The notes: a model not told the origin generated them from the sequence alone. A stretch of 8,457 bases of DNA from an uncultured Beijerinckiaceae bacterium (GCA_937863205.1 CALMGA010000474.1:1-8457), one strand, 5' to 3'; shown: positions 1 through 6,789, numbered from the stretch's first letter. Translations and numbers: made by a program.

Positions 1-164
1 TTCCCGGTTGCAGATTTCCCCCCGCACTCGTCGTCTAATATGGGCGCACGCGGACCCGCCTAGCAGTGTCGGCGTTCGTCGGAAGTCGTTGACCGACAAT
101 CCTGTAGACCGCTCGATCGGAGGCCGGCCCCGGCCCGACAGGCTTGTTCACGGTTGCGCGAGGT
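1..164. other. Left-edge sequence after the ligase stop, nothing identified
   Basis: These bases lie downstream of the minus-strand ligase. In related genomes the next gene in this direction is often a ligase-associated DEXH-box helicase of the Lhr family, but no recognisable helicase N terminus is visible here. The only minus-strand frame that stays open to the edge begins at a GTG near base 27 and gives fewer than ten residues. A plus-strand frame entering from the edge stops at the TAA at 36-38 and could be the tail of a gene, but it is too short to judge. I see no tRNA, terminator or repeat. Confidence 0.4.
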
Positions 165-1835
165 TCAGCTCGGCGTCCGCAGCAGCGCCTCCAGGGTTTC
201 GATCCGGTCGGCTTCGCGGGCCGGCTTGTCCCAACGGATGCGGGCGACGCGGGGAAAGCGCATGGCGACCCCCGACTTATGCCGGGTCGAGGAGTTCAGC
301 CCCTCGAATGCGATTTCGAGCACCAGTCCTTCCTCCTTGCCATGCGCCACCTCGCGCACGGGGCCGAAGCGGTTGGTGGTGTTGTTGCGAACATATCGGT
401 CGAGCTTGGCCAGCTCGATGTCGGTGAAGCCGGAATAAGCCTTGCCGACCGGCACCAGCGCGTCGCCCTCCGCGTCGTTGCGCCACACACCGAACGTATA
501 ATCCGAGTAGAAGGACGAGCGCTTACCGGACCCGCGCTGGGCGTACATCATCACCGCATCGACCGTGTAGGGGTCGCGCTTCCATTTCCACCACGGCCCT
601 TTCGGGCGACCGGGCACGTAGATCGAGTCGGCGCGCTTCAGCATCAAGCCTTCGATCGCCTCGGCGTCGGGCCCGGCGCCGGCCTCGGCCGGATCGCGGC
701 GCGCGCGCGCCAGCTCTTCCCAATCGCGGAACGGCACCAGCGGCGACAGGTCGAGCGCGGGGTGGGCGGCGGCGGCGACAAATGTCGCCAACCTGCCTCG
801 CCGCTCGTCGAAGGGCAGCGCGCGCAAGTCGTCCTCGCCCGAGCGCAGCAGGTCGTAGGCGCGGATGTGGGCGGGAAAGTCGGCGAGCAGCTTCACCGTC
901 ACCGTGCGGCGGTTGAGACGCTGCTGCAGCACGCCGAAGGGCTGCACGCGGCCCTCGCGCACGATCAGCAGTTCGCCGTCGAGGGCGAAGCGGGGCGCCG
1001 GCAGCACGGCCAGCATTTCGGCGAGATCGGGAAAGGTTTCGGACACGTCCTCGCCCGTGCGCGAGAACAGCCGCACCACGCTCGACCCGTCCGCTTCGAC
1101 CCCGCGCGTGGCCTGAACGCGGATCCCGTCCCACTTCCATTCCGCGCGGAACGCCTGCGGATCCAGTCCGGCGAAGTCGCGCTCCTCGATCGGGTGGGCC
1201 AGCATGGCCGGGGTGAAGGGAGCCGGATCGGTCGTGTCGGGGCGATCCTCGCGCCCCTCCACCCAGGCGAACAGGTCGATGTAGGGCGGGCGCAGGCCGT
1301 GCCACACTTCCTCGATCTCGTTGGCCGACTTGCCGCCGATCTCGCCCACGGCCGTTTTGGCGAGGCGGGCGGAGACGCCGATGCGCAGCGAGCCGGTGAT
1401 GAGCTTGAGCAGCGCCCAACGTCCGGTCTCGTCGAGCAGGTCGAGCCATTGCGCGATATGGCGGGGCAGATCGAGCTTGCCGGCGGTGGCCAGCGTCACC
1501 ACCACCTCGCTCAGGCGCAGCGGCGGCCGGTTATGGCCGACCCCGGCATCGGTCGGGCGCGGCGGCGCCGGCCATAACAGCGCGACGCACTCCGACAGGT
1601 CGCCGACGTAGTCGTAGGAAAGATCGAACAGGTAAGGATCGACGCGGGTCGCGGCGAGGGCGCGGATGATGTTGGGCTTGGCATGAGGAAACACCAGCGC
1701 ATCGGTCATCGCCGCCAGGGCGAAGCCGCGCTCGGGGTCGGACGTGGTGCGGAAATAGTCGGCGAGCAGGCGCAGCTTGTTGTTGCGCGACGGCTCATAG
1801 CCGAGGCGGTCGAGCAGCAGGGCGAAGCGGTTCAT
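165..1835 (-). CDS. ATP-dependent DNA ligase, cisplatin-damage-response type (LIG of the EXO-LIG module)
   Basis: This enzyme seals DNA nicks: ATP adenylates an active-site lysine, AMP moves to the 5'-phosphate, and the 3'-OH attacks. Of 556 residues, about 1-200 form a helical N-terminal DNA-binding region. The nucleotidyltransferase core follows, with motif I EWKWDG (K234 is the expected nucleophile), motif III LFSRTGE (256-262), motif IIIa DGELL (286-290), motif IV EGLMLKR (395-401) and motif V WWKWKR (415-420). An OB-fold domain completes the protein. The length fits the bacterial family found beside an MBL-fold exonuclease, an Lhr-like helicase and PdeM, and no NHEJ polymerase or nuclease domain is fused. 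I chose the ATG at 1835 because family members begin MNRF-x-LLDRL; a GTG at 1883 would add 16 unconserved residues. Neither start has a clear ribosome-binding site. The exonuclease stop is 75 bases upstream, so cotranscription is likely. Confidence 0.93.
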   Translation of the reverse strand: MNRFALLLDRLGYEPSRNNKLRLLADYFRTTSDPERGFALAAMTDALVFPHAKPNIIRALAATRVDPYLFDLSYDYVGDLSECVALLWPAPPRPTDAGVGHNRPPLRLSEVVVTLATAGKLDLPRHIAQWLDLLDETGRWALLKLITGSLRIGVSARLAKTAVGEIGGKSANEIEEVWHGLRPPYIDLFAWVEGREDRPDTTDPAPFTPAMLAHPIEERDFAGLDPQAFRAEWKWDGIRVQATRGVEADGSSVVRLFSRTGEDVSETFPDLAEMLAVLPAPRFALDGELLIVREGRVQPFGVLQQRLNRRTVTVKLLADFPAHIRAYDLLRSGEDDLRALPFDERRGRLATFVAAAAHPALDLSPLVPFRDWEELARARRDPAEAGAGPDAEAIEGLMLKRADSIYVPGRPKGPWWKWKRDPYTVDAVMMYAQRGSGKRSSFYSDYTFGVWRNDAEGDALVPVGKAYSGFTDIELAKLDRYVRNNTTNRFGPVREVAHGKEEGLVLEIAFEGLNSSTRHKSGVAMRFPRVARIRWDKPAREADRIETLEALLRTPS

Positions 1836-1910
1836 GGACGGGATGTAGGCAGCAGCGCCGGCTCGGGCAGGCTCGTCGCGCACCCGACGACAAGGCCCGG
1901 CATCAAATCC

Positions 1911-2996
1911 TCAAGCCGCCGGATCGCCGGACAGATCCTCGGATAGCTCTCCGGTCGCCCCCGGCCCGGCCTCGCCATCCTCATCGCCGTAGCCAAGAAT
2001 GTGCAGCGGCTCGGCCTCGATGCCCTGCCCGCGCGCCCAGTGGACCAGCGCTTCCGTCTCGCCGTGGGTGACGAGCAGCTTGGAGCAGCCGGTCTCGGCG
2101 ACGGTGGTGCACAAGGCTTCCCAATCGGCATGATCCGAGATGACGAGCGGCAGTTCGACACCCTTCTGGCGGGCGCGGTTGCGGACGCGCATCCAGCCGG
2201 AAGCGAAGCCCACGACCGGATCGGGAAACTTGCGCGCCCACAGGTCCTGAAGAGCGCTCGGCGGACAAATCACGATCTCGCCGGCGAGCTTGGGCCGCTC
2301 CTTGGCGGCGACGCGGCGGATGTCACCGAGTGTCACGCCTTCGCTCTCGTAGAATTCGGTCAGCTTCGCAGCTGCGCCGTGAATGTAGATCGGACGGTCG
2401 TAGCCGGCACGGCGCAGCAGCGCCATCACCCGCTGCGCCTTGCCCAGCGCGTAGGCGCCGACCAGGTGCGTGCGCTCGGGAAAGAGGCGCTGCGATGCGA
2501 GAAGCTTGGCGATCTCGTCCTCGGTGCGGGAATGGCGAAAGACTGGCAGGCCGAAGGTCGCCTCGGTCACGAAGACATCGCAGGGCACGACCTCGAACGG
2601 CGCGCAGGTCGGGTCGGGCTCGCGCTTGTAATCACCTGAGACCACGACGACGACGCCGGATCGGCCTGACCCTCGCGCGGGGAACGCGAGGCGGATCTGC
2701 GCCGACCCGTAGACATGACCGGCGGGATGGAAGCTGACCGTCGCCTCGCCGAGCTGCACGGTTTCACCGGGCGCGATCGCCTGGGGTGAGCCGCAAACGC
2801 CGGCACCGTAGCGGACCTTCATGATCGCGAGCGTTTCGCGTGTCGCAAGAACGGATCCGTGGCCGGACCTGGCGTGGTCGGCGTGGCCGTGCGTGATCAG
2901 GGCGCGGTCAACCGGACGGGTGGGGTCGATAAAGAAATCGCCTGACGGGCAGTAAAGCCCCTCAGGCGAAAGAACGATCCGACCACCGATGTCCAA
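1911..2996 (-). CDS. Ligase-associated DNA-damage-response exonuclease (metallo-beta-lactamase fold)
   Basis: This is a 361-residue metal-dependent nuclease of the MBL/beta-CASP class (SNM1/Artemis-like), expected to trim DNA ends before the ligase seals them. Visible metal-site motifs are HGHADH (36-41), the FHPAGHVYGS segment with H90 and H94, SGDY with D122, SDHAD (287-291) and THGETEAL with H311. The GLYCPSGDFFIDP segment near residue 13 is typical of the family and fixes the N terminus. No ATG or GTG lies in frame upstream, so the start must be the TTG at 2996 or something non-standard. A GAGGG abuts that TTG with no spacer, which is poor for a Shine-Dalgarno. The upstream gene ends in the same frame 45 bases earlier, so translational coupling is possible. 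The last ~20 residues are acidic and Gly-rich and look disordered. Confidence 0.92.
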   Translation of the reverse strand: MDIGGRIVLSPEGLYCPSGDFFIDPTRPVDRALITHGHADHARSGHGSVLATRETLAIMKVRYGAGVCGSPQAIAPGETVQLGEATVSFHPAGHVYGSAQIRLAFPARGSGRSGVVVVVSGDYKREPDPTCAPFEVVPCDVFVTEATFGLPVFRHSRTEDEIAKLLASQRLFPERTHLVGAYALGKAQRVMALLRRAGYDRPIYIHGAAAKLTEFYESEGVTLGDIRRVAAKERPKLAGEIVICPPSALQDLWARKFPDPVVGFASGWMRVRNRARQKGVELPLVISDHADWEALCTTVAETGCSKLLVTHGETEALVHWARGQGIEAEPLHILGYGDEDGEAGPGATGELSEDLSGDPAA

Positions 2997-3041
2997 CCCT
3001 CGACTGCCCGCTGCGGAAGCGCTTGCGGCAGTGACAGGCGA

Positions 3042-3344
3042 TCAGTCGTGGCCGCAGACGATGCCGCGAGTTGGGTATTCCTTACCGTCGGGCCCAGTCA
3101 TGCGGGTCACGCGCACGCAGTCTTCGTCCTGACCGGGCGCTGCCTTGGCGAGCTGGATTGTCGGGCCGGCCGCAAGGGGCTGCAGTGCGCCAATCTCGGT
3201 CTTGGCGACCACGACGGGATGGGTCAGAAAGGGAGCGGCCGCCGCCACGCCGATCGAAGCGAACGTGAAAGCCGCAATCGACAACTTGGTGATCGAACGG
3301 CGAAGACGCTTTGTGGTGACAACCATGTTCGTGGCCCTCGACAT
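3042..3344 (-). CDS. Small predicted exported protein of unknown function
   Basis: I do not recognise this 100-residue protein. It starts with a basic stretch (TTKRLRR, residues 10-16), then a hydrophobic segment (LSIAAFTFASIGVAAAA, 21-37) ending in a small-residue region suited to signal peptidase I. The mature part would be about 63 residues, with two cysteines (C76, C97) that could form one disulfide, and a C-terminal TGPDGKEYPTRGIVCGHD tail. I used the ATG at 3344, preceded by AAGG at a 7-base spacing. An ATG at 3326, preceded by AGGG at 8 bases, is equally plausible, and a TTG at 3350 also exists. Its TGA is followed by 45 bases in the same frame without another stop before the exonuclease start. 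Signal peptide and codon pattern make it a likely real gene, but its link to DNA repair is only positional. Confidence 0.65.
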   Translation of the reverse strand: MSRATNMVVTTKRLRRSITKLSIAAFTFASIGVAAAAPFLTHPVVVAKTEIGALQPLAAGPTIQLAKAAPGQDEDCVRVTRMTGPDGKEYPTRGIVCGHD

Positions 3345-3591
3345 GTGCAAGCCTTAGCTTGCCCCCTCGCACGTCGCGTGCTTTCGAAGGTGAGAATGGT
3401 CGGCCCGCCAATTCGTTCCGGCCCGTCAAGCCCACCTATGAAAAATCTTTCAAGATCGTCATTTCGGCCAAACCTTACGCGGCGAGAACGGCGCCCCAAG
3501 GCCGGGCAGGTACTCGCAAGCCGGATCGCACGTCGAACATGCCGGCAAACGTCGGGACGATGCCGTCGGCGGCCGGCCCCACTGCGCGACG
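3345..3591. other. Non-coding gap between hydrolase and small exported gene
   Basis: No credible gene is visible. An AT-richer patch around 3437-3460, unusual for this window, contains the small palindrome TGAAA-aatc-TTTCA (3439-3452). Near the hydrolase stop, ACGTCG (3549-3554) and CGACGT (3587-3592) could close a GC-rich hairpin on the minus strand followed by only TTT, at best a weak terminator. The gap suggests that the small exported gene, exonuclease and ligase are transcribed separately from the hydrolase. Confidence 0.5.
3395..3419 (-). promoter_or_regulatory. Possible EcfG-type (general stress response) promoter
   Basis: On the minus strand GGAAC (3419-3415) is followed after 16 bases by CATT (3398-3395). 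The alphaproteobacterial EcfG consensus is GGAAC-N16/17-CGTT, so this has one mismatch in the -10 element. It lies about 50 bases upstream of the ATG at 3344 and would drive the exported protein, exonuclease and ligase. Short motifs like this occur by chance, and no convincing sigma-70 promoter was found as an alternative. Confidence 0.25.
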
Positions 3592-4515
3592 TCAGGCCCG
3601 CACGGCGTCCAAGCCGAGCCGGCGCATCGTCGCCGTCATCGCCGGCGCGGCATCGAGTAGGATGCCGAGGTGCGAACTGCCGGGCAAGCGCTCCACGGCG
3701 GCGGCAGGGGCGTGCCGGGCGAGAAAGGCCTCGACCTTGTCGGGATCCATGATCTCGTCGGCGCCGGCGAGGCCGACCCAGATCGGCAGCCGCAGGCGGG
3801 CGAGCTGCCCGCCGGGGTCGTTGGGCGTCACGGCCAATGCCATGTTGACGGTGTAGCTCGACACGCAGCCAAGCGCCTGCGCCCCGCGCGAGCGCGAAAA
3901 ATCCAGCCTCACCGCCGGCATCCCGCCGGCGATCCGGCCCGAGGTGAACCAGTTCACCACGAAGGGCCAGAACGCCGCCCCGCCGAAGGCCGCATCGTTG
4001 CGGTCGAGGGCGGCGTGATAGCCGAAGTTCGGAGCCAGCAGCAGCAGGCCGGCCGGAGCGGTCCGGGGCCAGCCGCGCGACAGGGCGTTGAGAAGCAGGC
4101 CGGCGCCGCTGGAATGGCCGCCGAGCCACAGCCGCGCGCCCGGGTGGAGGCTGAGCATGCGGGCGACGAGCGTCTCGACGTCCTGCAGGGGAAGATCGCG
4201 GCGGCGGGCGTGGCCGCGCGGGCCGCCCGAGGCACCGTGGCCGCGGATATCGGTGAGGCACACGGCGAGCGGCGCGCCTGCTTCCGACGACGCTTGCGCG
4301 ACGAGTGCCGCCGCCAGCCTGTCGTAGCCGGCGCGCATGTTGACGCCCCCGCCGTGATAGAAGATCAGCAGGTCGTCATATCCGCTCGGCGGCTCGTACA
4401 GGGCATAGGCGAGGTCGGTTCCGTCGGCGCCAGCCACCTTGCCGCGCGCGCTGGGCGGCGGCGGCGCTTGAGCGGCGCAGCGCTCCTCAAAAGCGTCGAA
4501 GGCGAGCAGTGGCAT
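3592..4515 (-). CDS. Alpha/beta hydrolase, lysophospholipase/esterase-like
   Basis: This 307-residue cytoplasmic hydrolase has no signal peptide. The fold is shown by the oxyanion-loop segment YHGGGVN (53-59), the nucleophile elbow GHSSG (133-137, catalytic S135), an acidic residue at D253 in GADEIMD, and the catalytic histidine H282 in PGSSHLG. DIRGHGASGG (89-98) is a classic strand-4 turn of lysophospholipase or monoacylglycerol lipase-like proteins (Hydrolase_4 type), which cleave acyl esters. The substrate cannot be deduced. Residues 170-230 form a plausible lid. The ATG at 4515 has only a weak ribosome-binding site (GGAT). It is divergent to the radical SAM gene and separated from the exonuclease genes by a gap, so I see no evidence that it takes part in DNA repair. 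The alternative is a generic esterase. Confidence 0.85.
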   Translation of the reverse strand: MPLLAFDAFEERCAAQAPPPPSARGKVAGADGTDLAYALYEPPSGYDDLLIFYHGGGVNMRAGYDRLAAALVAQASSEAGAPLAVCLTDIRGHGASGGPRGHARRRDLPLQDVETLVARMLSLHPGARLWLGGHSSGAGLLLNALSRGWPRTAPAGLLLLAPNFGYHAALDRNDAAFGGAAFWPFVVNWFTSGRIAGGMPAVRLDFSRSRGAQALGCVSSYTVNMALAVTPNDPGGQLARLRLPIWVGLAGADEIMDPDKVEAFLARHAPAAAVERLPGSSHLGILLDAAPAMTATMRRLGLDAVRA

Positions 4516-4665
4516 CGCTGGATCCGACCGCTTTCAGCCCTGGCGCGACCAGTTGAACGTCCTGCCGATCGGCCGGTCGAGGACGCATCCCCTGCTCGAC
4601 AGGGCATCGCCGGAGACGTCGCCGGCCACCGTCCGGCCGAAGGAAACCGTCAACAGCGATGCCGT

Positions 4666-4769
4666 TAAGCAGGTTCGCGTTGGCAGGCCAACGCTTCGTC
4701 CGCTTAGCTCTTCGACAGGCCGCAGGTTTTGATCGCAAAACCGCGGGTCACCTTTGCGAAACCTGCTTA
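4666..4769. repeat. Nested inverted repeats forming a branched fold
   Basis: TAAGCAGGTT (4666-4675) is perfectly complementary to AACCTGCTTA (4760-4769). Inside lie two hairpins. The first is GCGTTGGC-ag-GCCAACGC (4677-4694), in practice a 7-bp stem with a CAGG loop. The second is CCGC-(a)-GGTTTT / AAAACC-GCGG (4720-4746), ten pairs with one bulged A and the six-base loop gatcgc. A further hairpin, GGTTTGCC/GGCAACC (4770-4789, one bulge), follows directly. The whole could fold as a multi-branched structure. It could be a structured RNA, a small palindromic mobile repeat, or an operator array; the sequence alone does not decide. Confidence 0.7.
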
Positions 4770-4828
4770 GGTTTGCCGCGGGGGCAACCGTTCCCGAAGG
4801 CGAGCCATGCCGGCGCCTCCCGCCTGAA

Positions 4829-4854
4829 CGAAGCGCGATCGAACGAGCGCTTCG
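4829..4854. repeat. Perfect 8-bp hairpin in the intergenic region
   Basis: CGAAGCGC (4829-4836) and GCGCTTCG (4847-4854) are perfectly complementary across a ten-base loop. A weaker 7-bp pair, CATCGGC/GCCGATG (4882-4888/4906-4912), follows. No T-tract follows in either direction, so an intrinsic terminator is unlikely. Confidence 0.55.
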
Positions 4855-4938
4855 ACGATATGGCATGTACGCGGGGCTTCCCATCGGCATCTCGTCGAAG
4901 CCTTCGCCGATGACCCGGCCGGTGTCAAACCGCAACCA

Positions 4939-4961
4939 CCCGAACCTCCGTGCGGTTCGGG
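4939..4961 (+). promoter_or_regulatory. Hairpin upstream of the radical SAM gene
   Basis: CCCGAACC (4939-4946) and GGTTCGGG (4954-4961) form a perfect 8-bp stem with the loop TCCGTGC. It lies about 66 bases before the chosen start and could be a leader-RNA element or a protein-binding dyad. It contains GAAC and GTTC in inverted orientation nine bases apart, which is not the direct-repeat LexA spacing of alphaproteobacteria. Confidence 0.5.
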
Positions 4962-4984
4962 CGCACGCACTTATCCCACGCCGA

Positions 4985-5017
4985 ATCGGCGGCGGAGCTT
5001 GCGCCGCGCCGCCCGAT
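4985..5017 (+). promoter_or_regulatory. Hairpin at the translation-initiation region of the radical SAM gene
   Basis: ATCGGCGGCG (4985-4994) pairs with CGCCG-(c)-CCGAT (5007-5017), ten pairs with one bulged C and a twelve-base loop. It ends ten bases before the ATG at 5028, where a ribosome-binding site would be expected, and no good Shine-Dalgarno is visible there. If transcribed, it could restrict ribosome access to the start. Confidence 0.45.
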
Positions 5018-5027
5018 CCACAGATTG

Positions 5028-6272
5028 ATGGCGATGCAGACCCTGGAAAAGCTGGCGATCCTCGCCGATGCCGCGAAGTACGACGCGTCCTGCGCGTCGA
5101 GCGGCACGGACACCAAGTCCTCGCTGAAGACGAAGGCGCTCGGCTCGACGGAAGGCATGGGCATCTGCCACGCCTACGCGCCGGACGGGCGCTGCATCTC
5201 GCTCCTGAAGATCCTGCTGACGAACTATTGCCGCTTCGATTGCCACTACTGCGTCAACCGGGCGTCCTCCAACGTGCGCCGCGCCCGCTTCAGCGTGGAT
5301 GAGGTGGTCGACCTGACGCTGGGGTTCTATCGCCGCAACTACATCGAGGGGCTGTTCCTGTCGTCGGGCATCATCCAGTCGCCCGATTACACGATGGAGC
5401 AGGTGGTGGCGGTGGCGCGCAAGCTGCGCACCGAGCACAAGTTCAACGGCTACATCCACCTGAAGACCATTCCCGACGCCGATCCCGACCTGTTGGCCGA
5501 AGCCGGGCGCTGGGCCGACCGCCTGTCGATCAACGTCGAGCTGCCCTCGCAGCAGAGCCTGGCGAGACTGGCGCCGGAGAAGGACGCCGGCCGCATCCGC
5601 CAGGCGATGGGCGGGCTGCGGCTGCGCATCGAGGACGCCAAGGGCGAGCGGGGGGCAACGCGCCCCGGTGGCAGGAAGCCGCCGCGCTTCGCCCCGGCCG
5701 GCCAGTCGACGCAGATGATCATCGGCGCCGACCCGTCCGACGACGGCGCCATCCTGCGGCAATCCTCGTCGCTCTACGCCAGCTACGGGCTGCGGCGGGT
5801 GTATTACTCGGCCTTCTCGCCGATCCCCGACGCCAGCCGCATCCTGCCCCTCGTCCGGCCGCCGCTGATGCGCGAGCACCGGCTTTATCAGGCCGACTGG
5901 CTGCTGCGCTTCTACGGGTTCGGGGTGGAGGAGATCGTCGGCGCTAGCGATGCCGGCATGCTCGACCTCCACGTCGATCCCAAGACGGCCTGGGCCCTCA
6001 AGCACCGCGAGCACTTCCCCGTGGACGTCAACACCGCCGCGCGGGAGCGGCTGCTGCGCGTGCCCGGCCTCGGCACCAAGGCGCTGGCCAAGATCCTGTC
6101 GTCGCGCCGCCAGCATGCGCTGCGGCTGGAGGACCTGACCCGCATCTGCCTCAGCGTGAAGAAGATGATGCCGTTCATCACCTGCGCCGACTGGCACCCG
6201 GGCGGGCTGACCGATCGGGCCGATCTCAAGGCGCGGGTGGCGCCGCCGCGGCAGATGGAGCTGTTCGGCTGA
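5028..6272 (+). CDS. Putative DNA modification/repair radical SAM protein (UdgX-linked family)
   Basis: This 414-residue radical SAM enzyme belongs to the family linked to uracil-DNA glycosylase-like proteins (TIGR03916 type). Its 4Fe-4S/SAM cluster motif CxxxCxxC is at C68, C72 and C75 (NYCRFDCHYC). Further cysteines at C22, C47, C56, C374 and C386 might serve other metal or redox roles. Residues 110-270 carry the radical SAM barrel segments, including SSGIIQSPD and QMIIGAD. Near the C terminus, NTAARERLLRVPGLGTKALA (335-354) is a helix-hairpin-helix DNA-binding motif. The protein ends MELFG. The reaction and substrate are not known to me; DNA repair is inferred from the HhH and the partner gene. 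I chose ATG 5028 because homologues begin just before LEKLAILADAAKYDASC; ATG 5034 is equally possible, and a GTG at 4950 would add unconserved sequence. Confidence 0.9.
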   Translation: MAMQTLEKLAILADAAKYDASCASSGTDTKSSLKTKALGSTEGMGICHAYAPDGRCISLLKILLTNYCRFDCHYCVNRASSNVRRARFSVDEVVDLTLGFYRRNYIEGLFLSSGIIQSPDYTMEQVVAVARKLRTEHKFNGYIHLKTIPDADPDLLAEAGRWADRLSINVELPSQQSLARLAPEKDAGRIRQAMGGLRLRIEDAKGERGATRPGGRKPPRFAPAGQSTQMIIGADPSDDGAILRQSSSLYASYGLRRVYYSAFSPIPDASRILPLVRPPLMREHRLYQADWLLRFYGFGVEEIVGASDAGMLDLHVDPKTAWALKHREHFPVDVNTAARERLLRVPGLGTKALAKILSSRRQHALRLEDLTRICLSVKKMMPFITCADWHPGGLTDRADLKARVAPPRQMELFG

Positions 6273-6350
6273 AACTTGGCCGAAGTGACAGCTTCCCCAT
6301 CTGCCTCCGCCATGCTTGCTGGACGCGCTTCGACCTGTTGGGCCAACGTC

Positions 6351-6716
6351 ATGACCCGTCTGCCAATTCGATGCGCCCTGCTCGTTCTGTCGGCGTTCGC
6401 CGCCGGCGGTGCCCAAGCGACCGACCGGGCCGCGGCGGCGCGCGGCATGGGTCATGCCAACTTCGTCTGCGAGAGTAACCGGTGCGGCAATGCCGTCGCG
6501 ACCCAGGCCGTGACCTTGCAGAACGACATCAGCGAGCATTGCAAGTTCAGCTATGACGACTTGCTCGGCAAGACGGCGATCGGCGCGGAAGTGCGGAAAG
6601 GTCGCGCTTCGGCGCAGCATGATGCGGCCCATCCCGAGTACAAAGGCCAGTTCTGCGAGAGCATGGACGAGGTGCTGAGCCTATGGCGCTCCAGCGTGCT
6701 GCCGTCGCCGAAGTAG
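6351..6716 (+). CDS. Predicted periplasmic cysteine-containing protein, unknown function
   Basis: I do not recognise this 121-residue protein. Residues 1-23 are a good signal peptide: basic start MTRLPIR, hydrophobic core CALLVLSAFAAGG, and AQA before a predicted cleavage. There is no lipobox. The mature protein has four cysteines (C40, C45, C64, C102), enough for two disulfides in the periplasm, in FVCESNRCGN, HCKF and QFCESM. A frame start at 6276 would put 25 residues before the signal peptide, so I use ATG 6351. The gene is 78 bases after the radical SAM stop and could be cotranscribed, although it is not a usual member of the radical SAM-UdgX pair. A small stem, TTCGGC/GCCGAA (6264-6269/6279-6284), spans the radical SAM stop codon without a T-tract. 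Confidence 0.65.
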   Translation: MTRLPIRCALLVLSAFAAGGAQATDRAAAARGMGHANFVCESNRCGNAVATQAVTLQNDISEHCKFSYDDLLGKTAIGAEVRKGRASAQHDAAHPEYKGQFCESMDEVLSLWRSSVLPSPK

Positions 6717-6753
6717 ACCGACGCGACGGCGGGCGGGCGGCCTCGCCGCCATC

Positions 6754-6789
6754 ATCCGGTCGGGCCACGATATCCGGTCAGGCCACGAT
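6754..6789 (+). repeat. 18-bp tandem duplication ending at a start codon
   Basis: ATCCGGTCGGGCCACGAT (6754-6771) is followed immediately by ATCCGGTCAGGCCACGAT (6772-6789), 17 of 18 bases identical. The A and T of the ATG at 6788 are the last two bases of copy two. The unit is a multiple of three, so in the open frame running from 6683 it would encode SGRATI-SGQATM. This suggests a recent slippage duplication or a paired binding site. Confidence 0.9.

Larger units (their letters stand above)
4516..5027. other. 512-base divergent intergenic region rich in inverted repeats
   Basis: The hydrolase starts leftward and the radical SAM gene rightward, so promoters for both should lie here. No open frame has recognisable protein features; candidates of up to about 180 codons are Arg/Pro/Ser-rich and match nothing. 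Instead there are six hairpin-capable repeats: 4677-4694, 4720-4746, 4770-4789, 4829-4854, 4939-4961 and 4985-5017. A 10-bp repeat also closes 4666-4769. AGGTT recurs at 4671, 4724 and 4769 on the plus strand and at 4764-4760 on the minus strand, possibly operator half-sites. I found no clean -35/-10 pair and no alphaproteobacterial LexA box (GTTC-N7-GTTC). Confidence 0.7.

Noticed and set aside
144..1577. Long plus-strand open frame (477 codons) opposite the ligase
   Set aside because: It is a GC-rich antisense shadow. The minus strand has all ligase motifs in order, and the plus frame shows no recognisable domain.
3549..3592. Intrinsic terminator after the alpha/beta hydrolase
   Set aside because: ACGTCG/CGACGT could pair, but the stem is only six bases with a long interior, and only three Ts follow on the minus strand.
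4534..4935. Minus-strand open frame of 133 codons in the intergenic region
   Set aside because: Composition is Arg/Ser/Gly-rich with no recognised motif, and it lies over the hairpin-rich stretch. I could not link it to a transposase or intron protein.
4516..5027. LexA (SOS) box near the divergent repair genes
   Set aside because: I looked for GTTC-N7-GTTC and GAAC-N7-GAAC by eye. The pairs found have other spacings (GAAC-N11-GAAC near 4826-4844; inverted GAAC-N9-GTTC at 4942-4958).
4971..6632. Long minus-strand open frame (553 codons) opposite the radical SAM gene
   Set aside because: The plus strand carries the CxxxCxxC and HhH motifs. The minus frame is Arg/Gly/His/Ala-rich without any motif.
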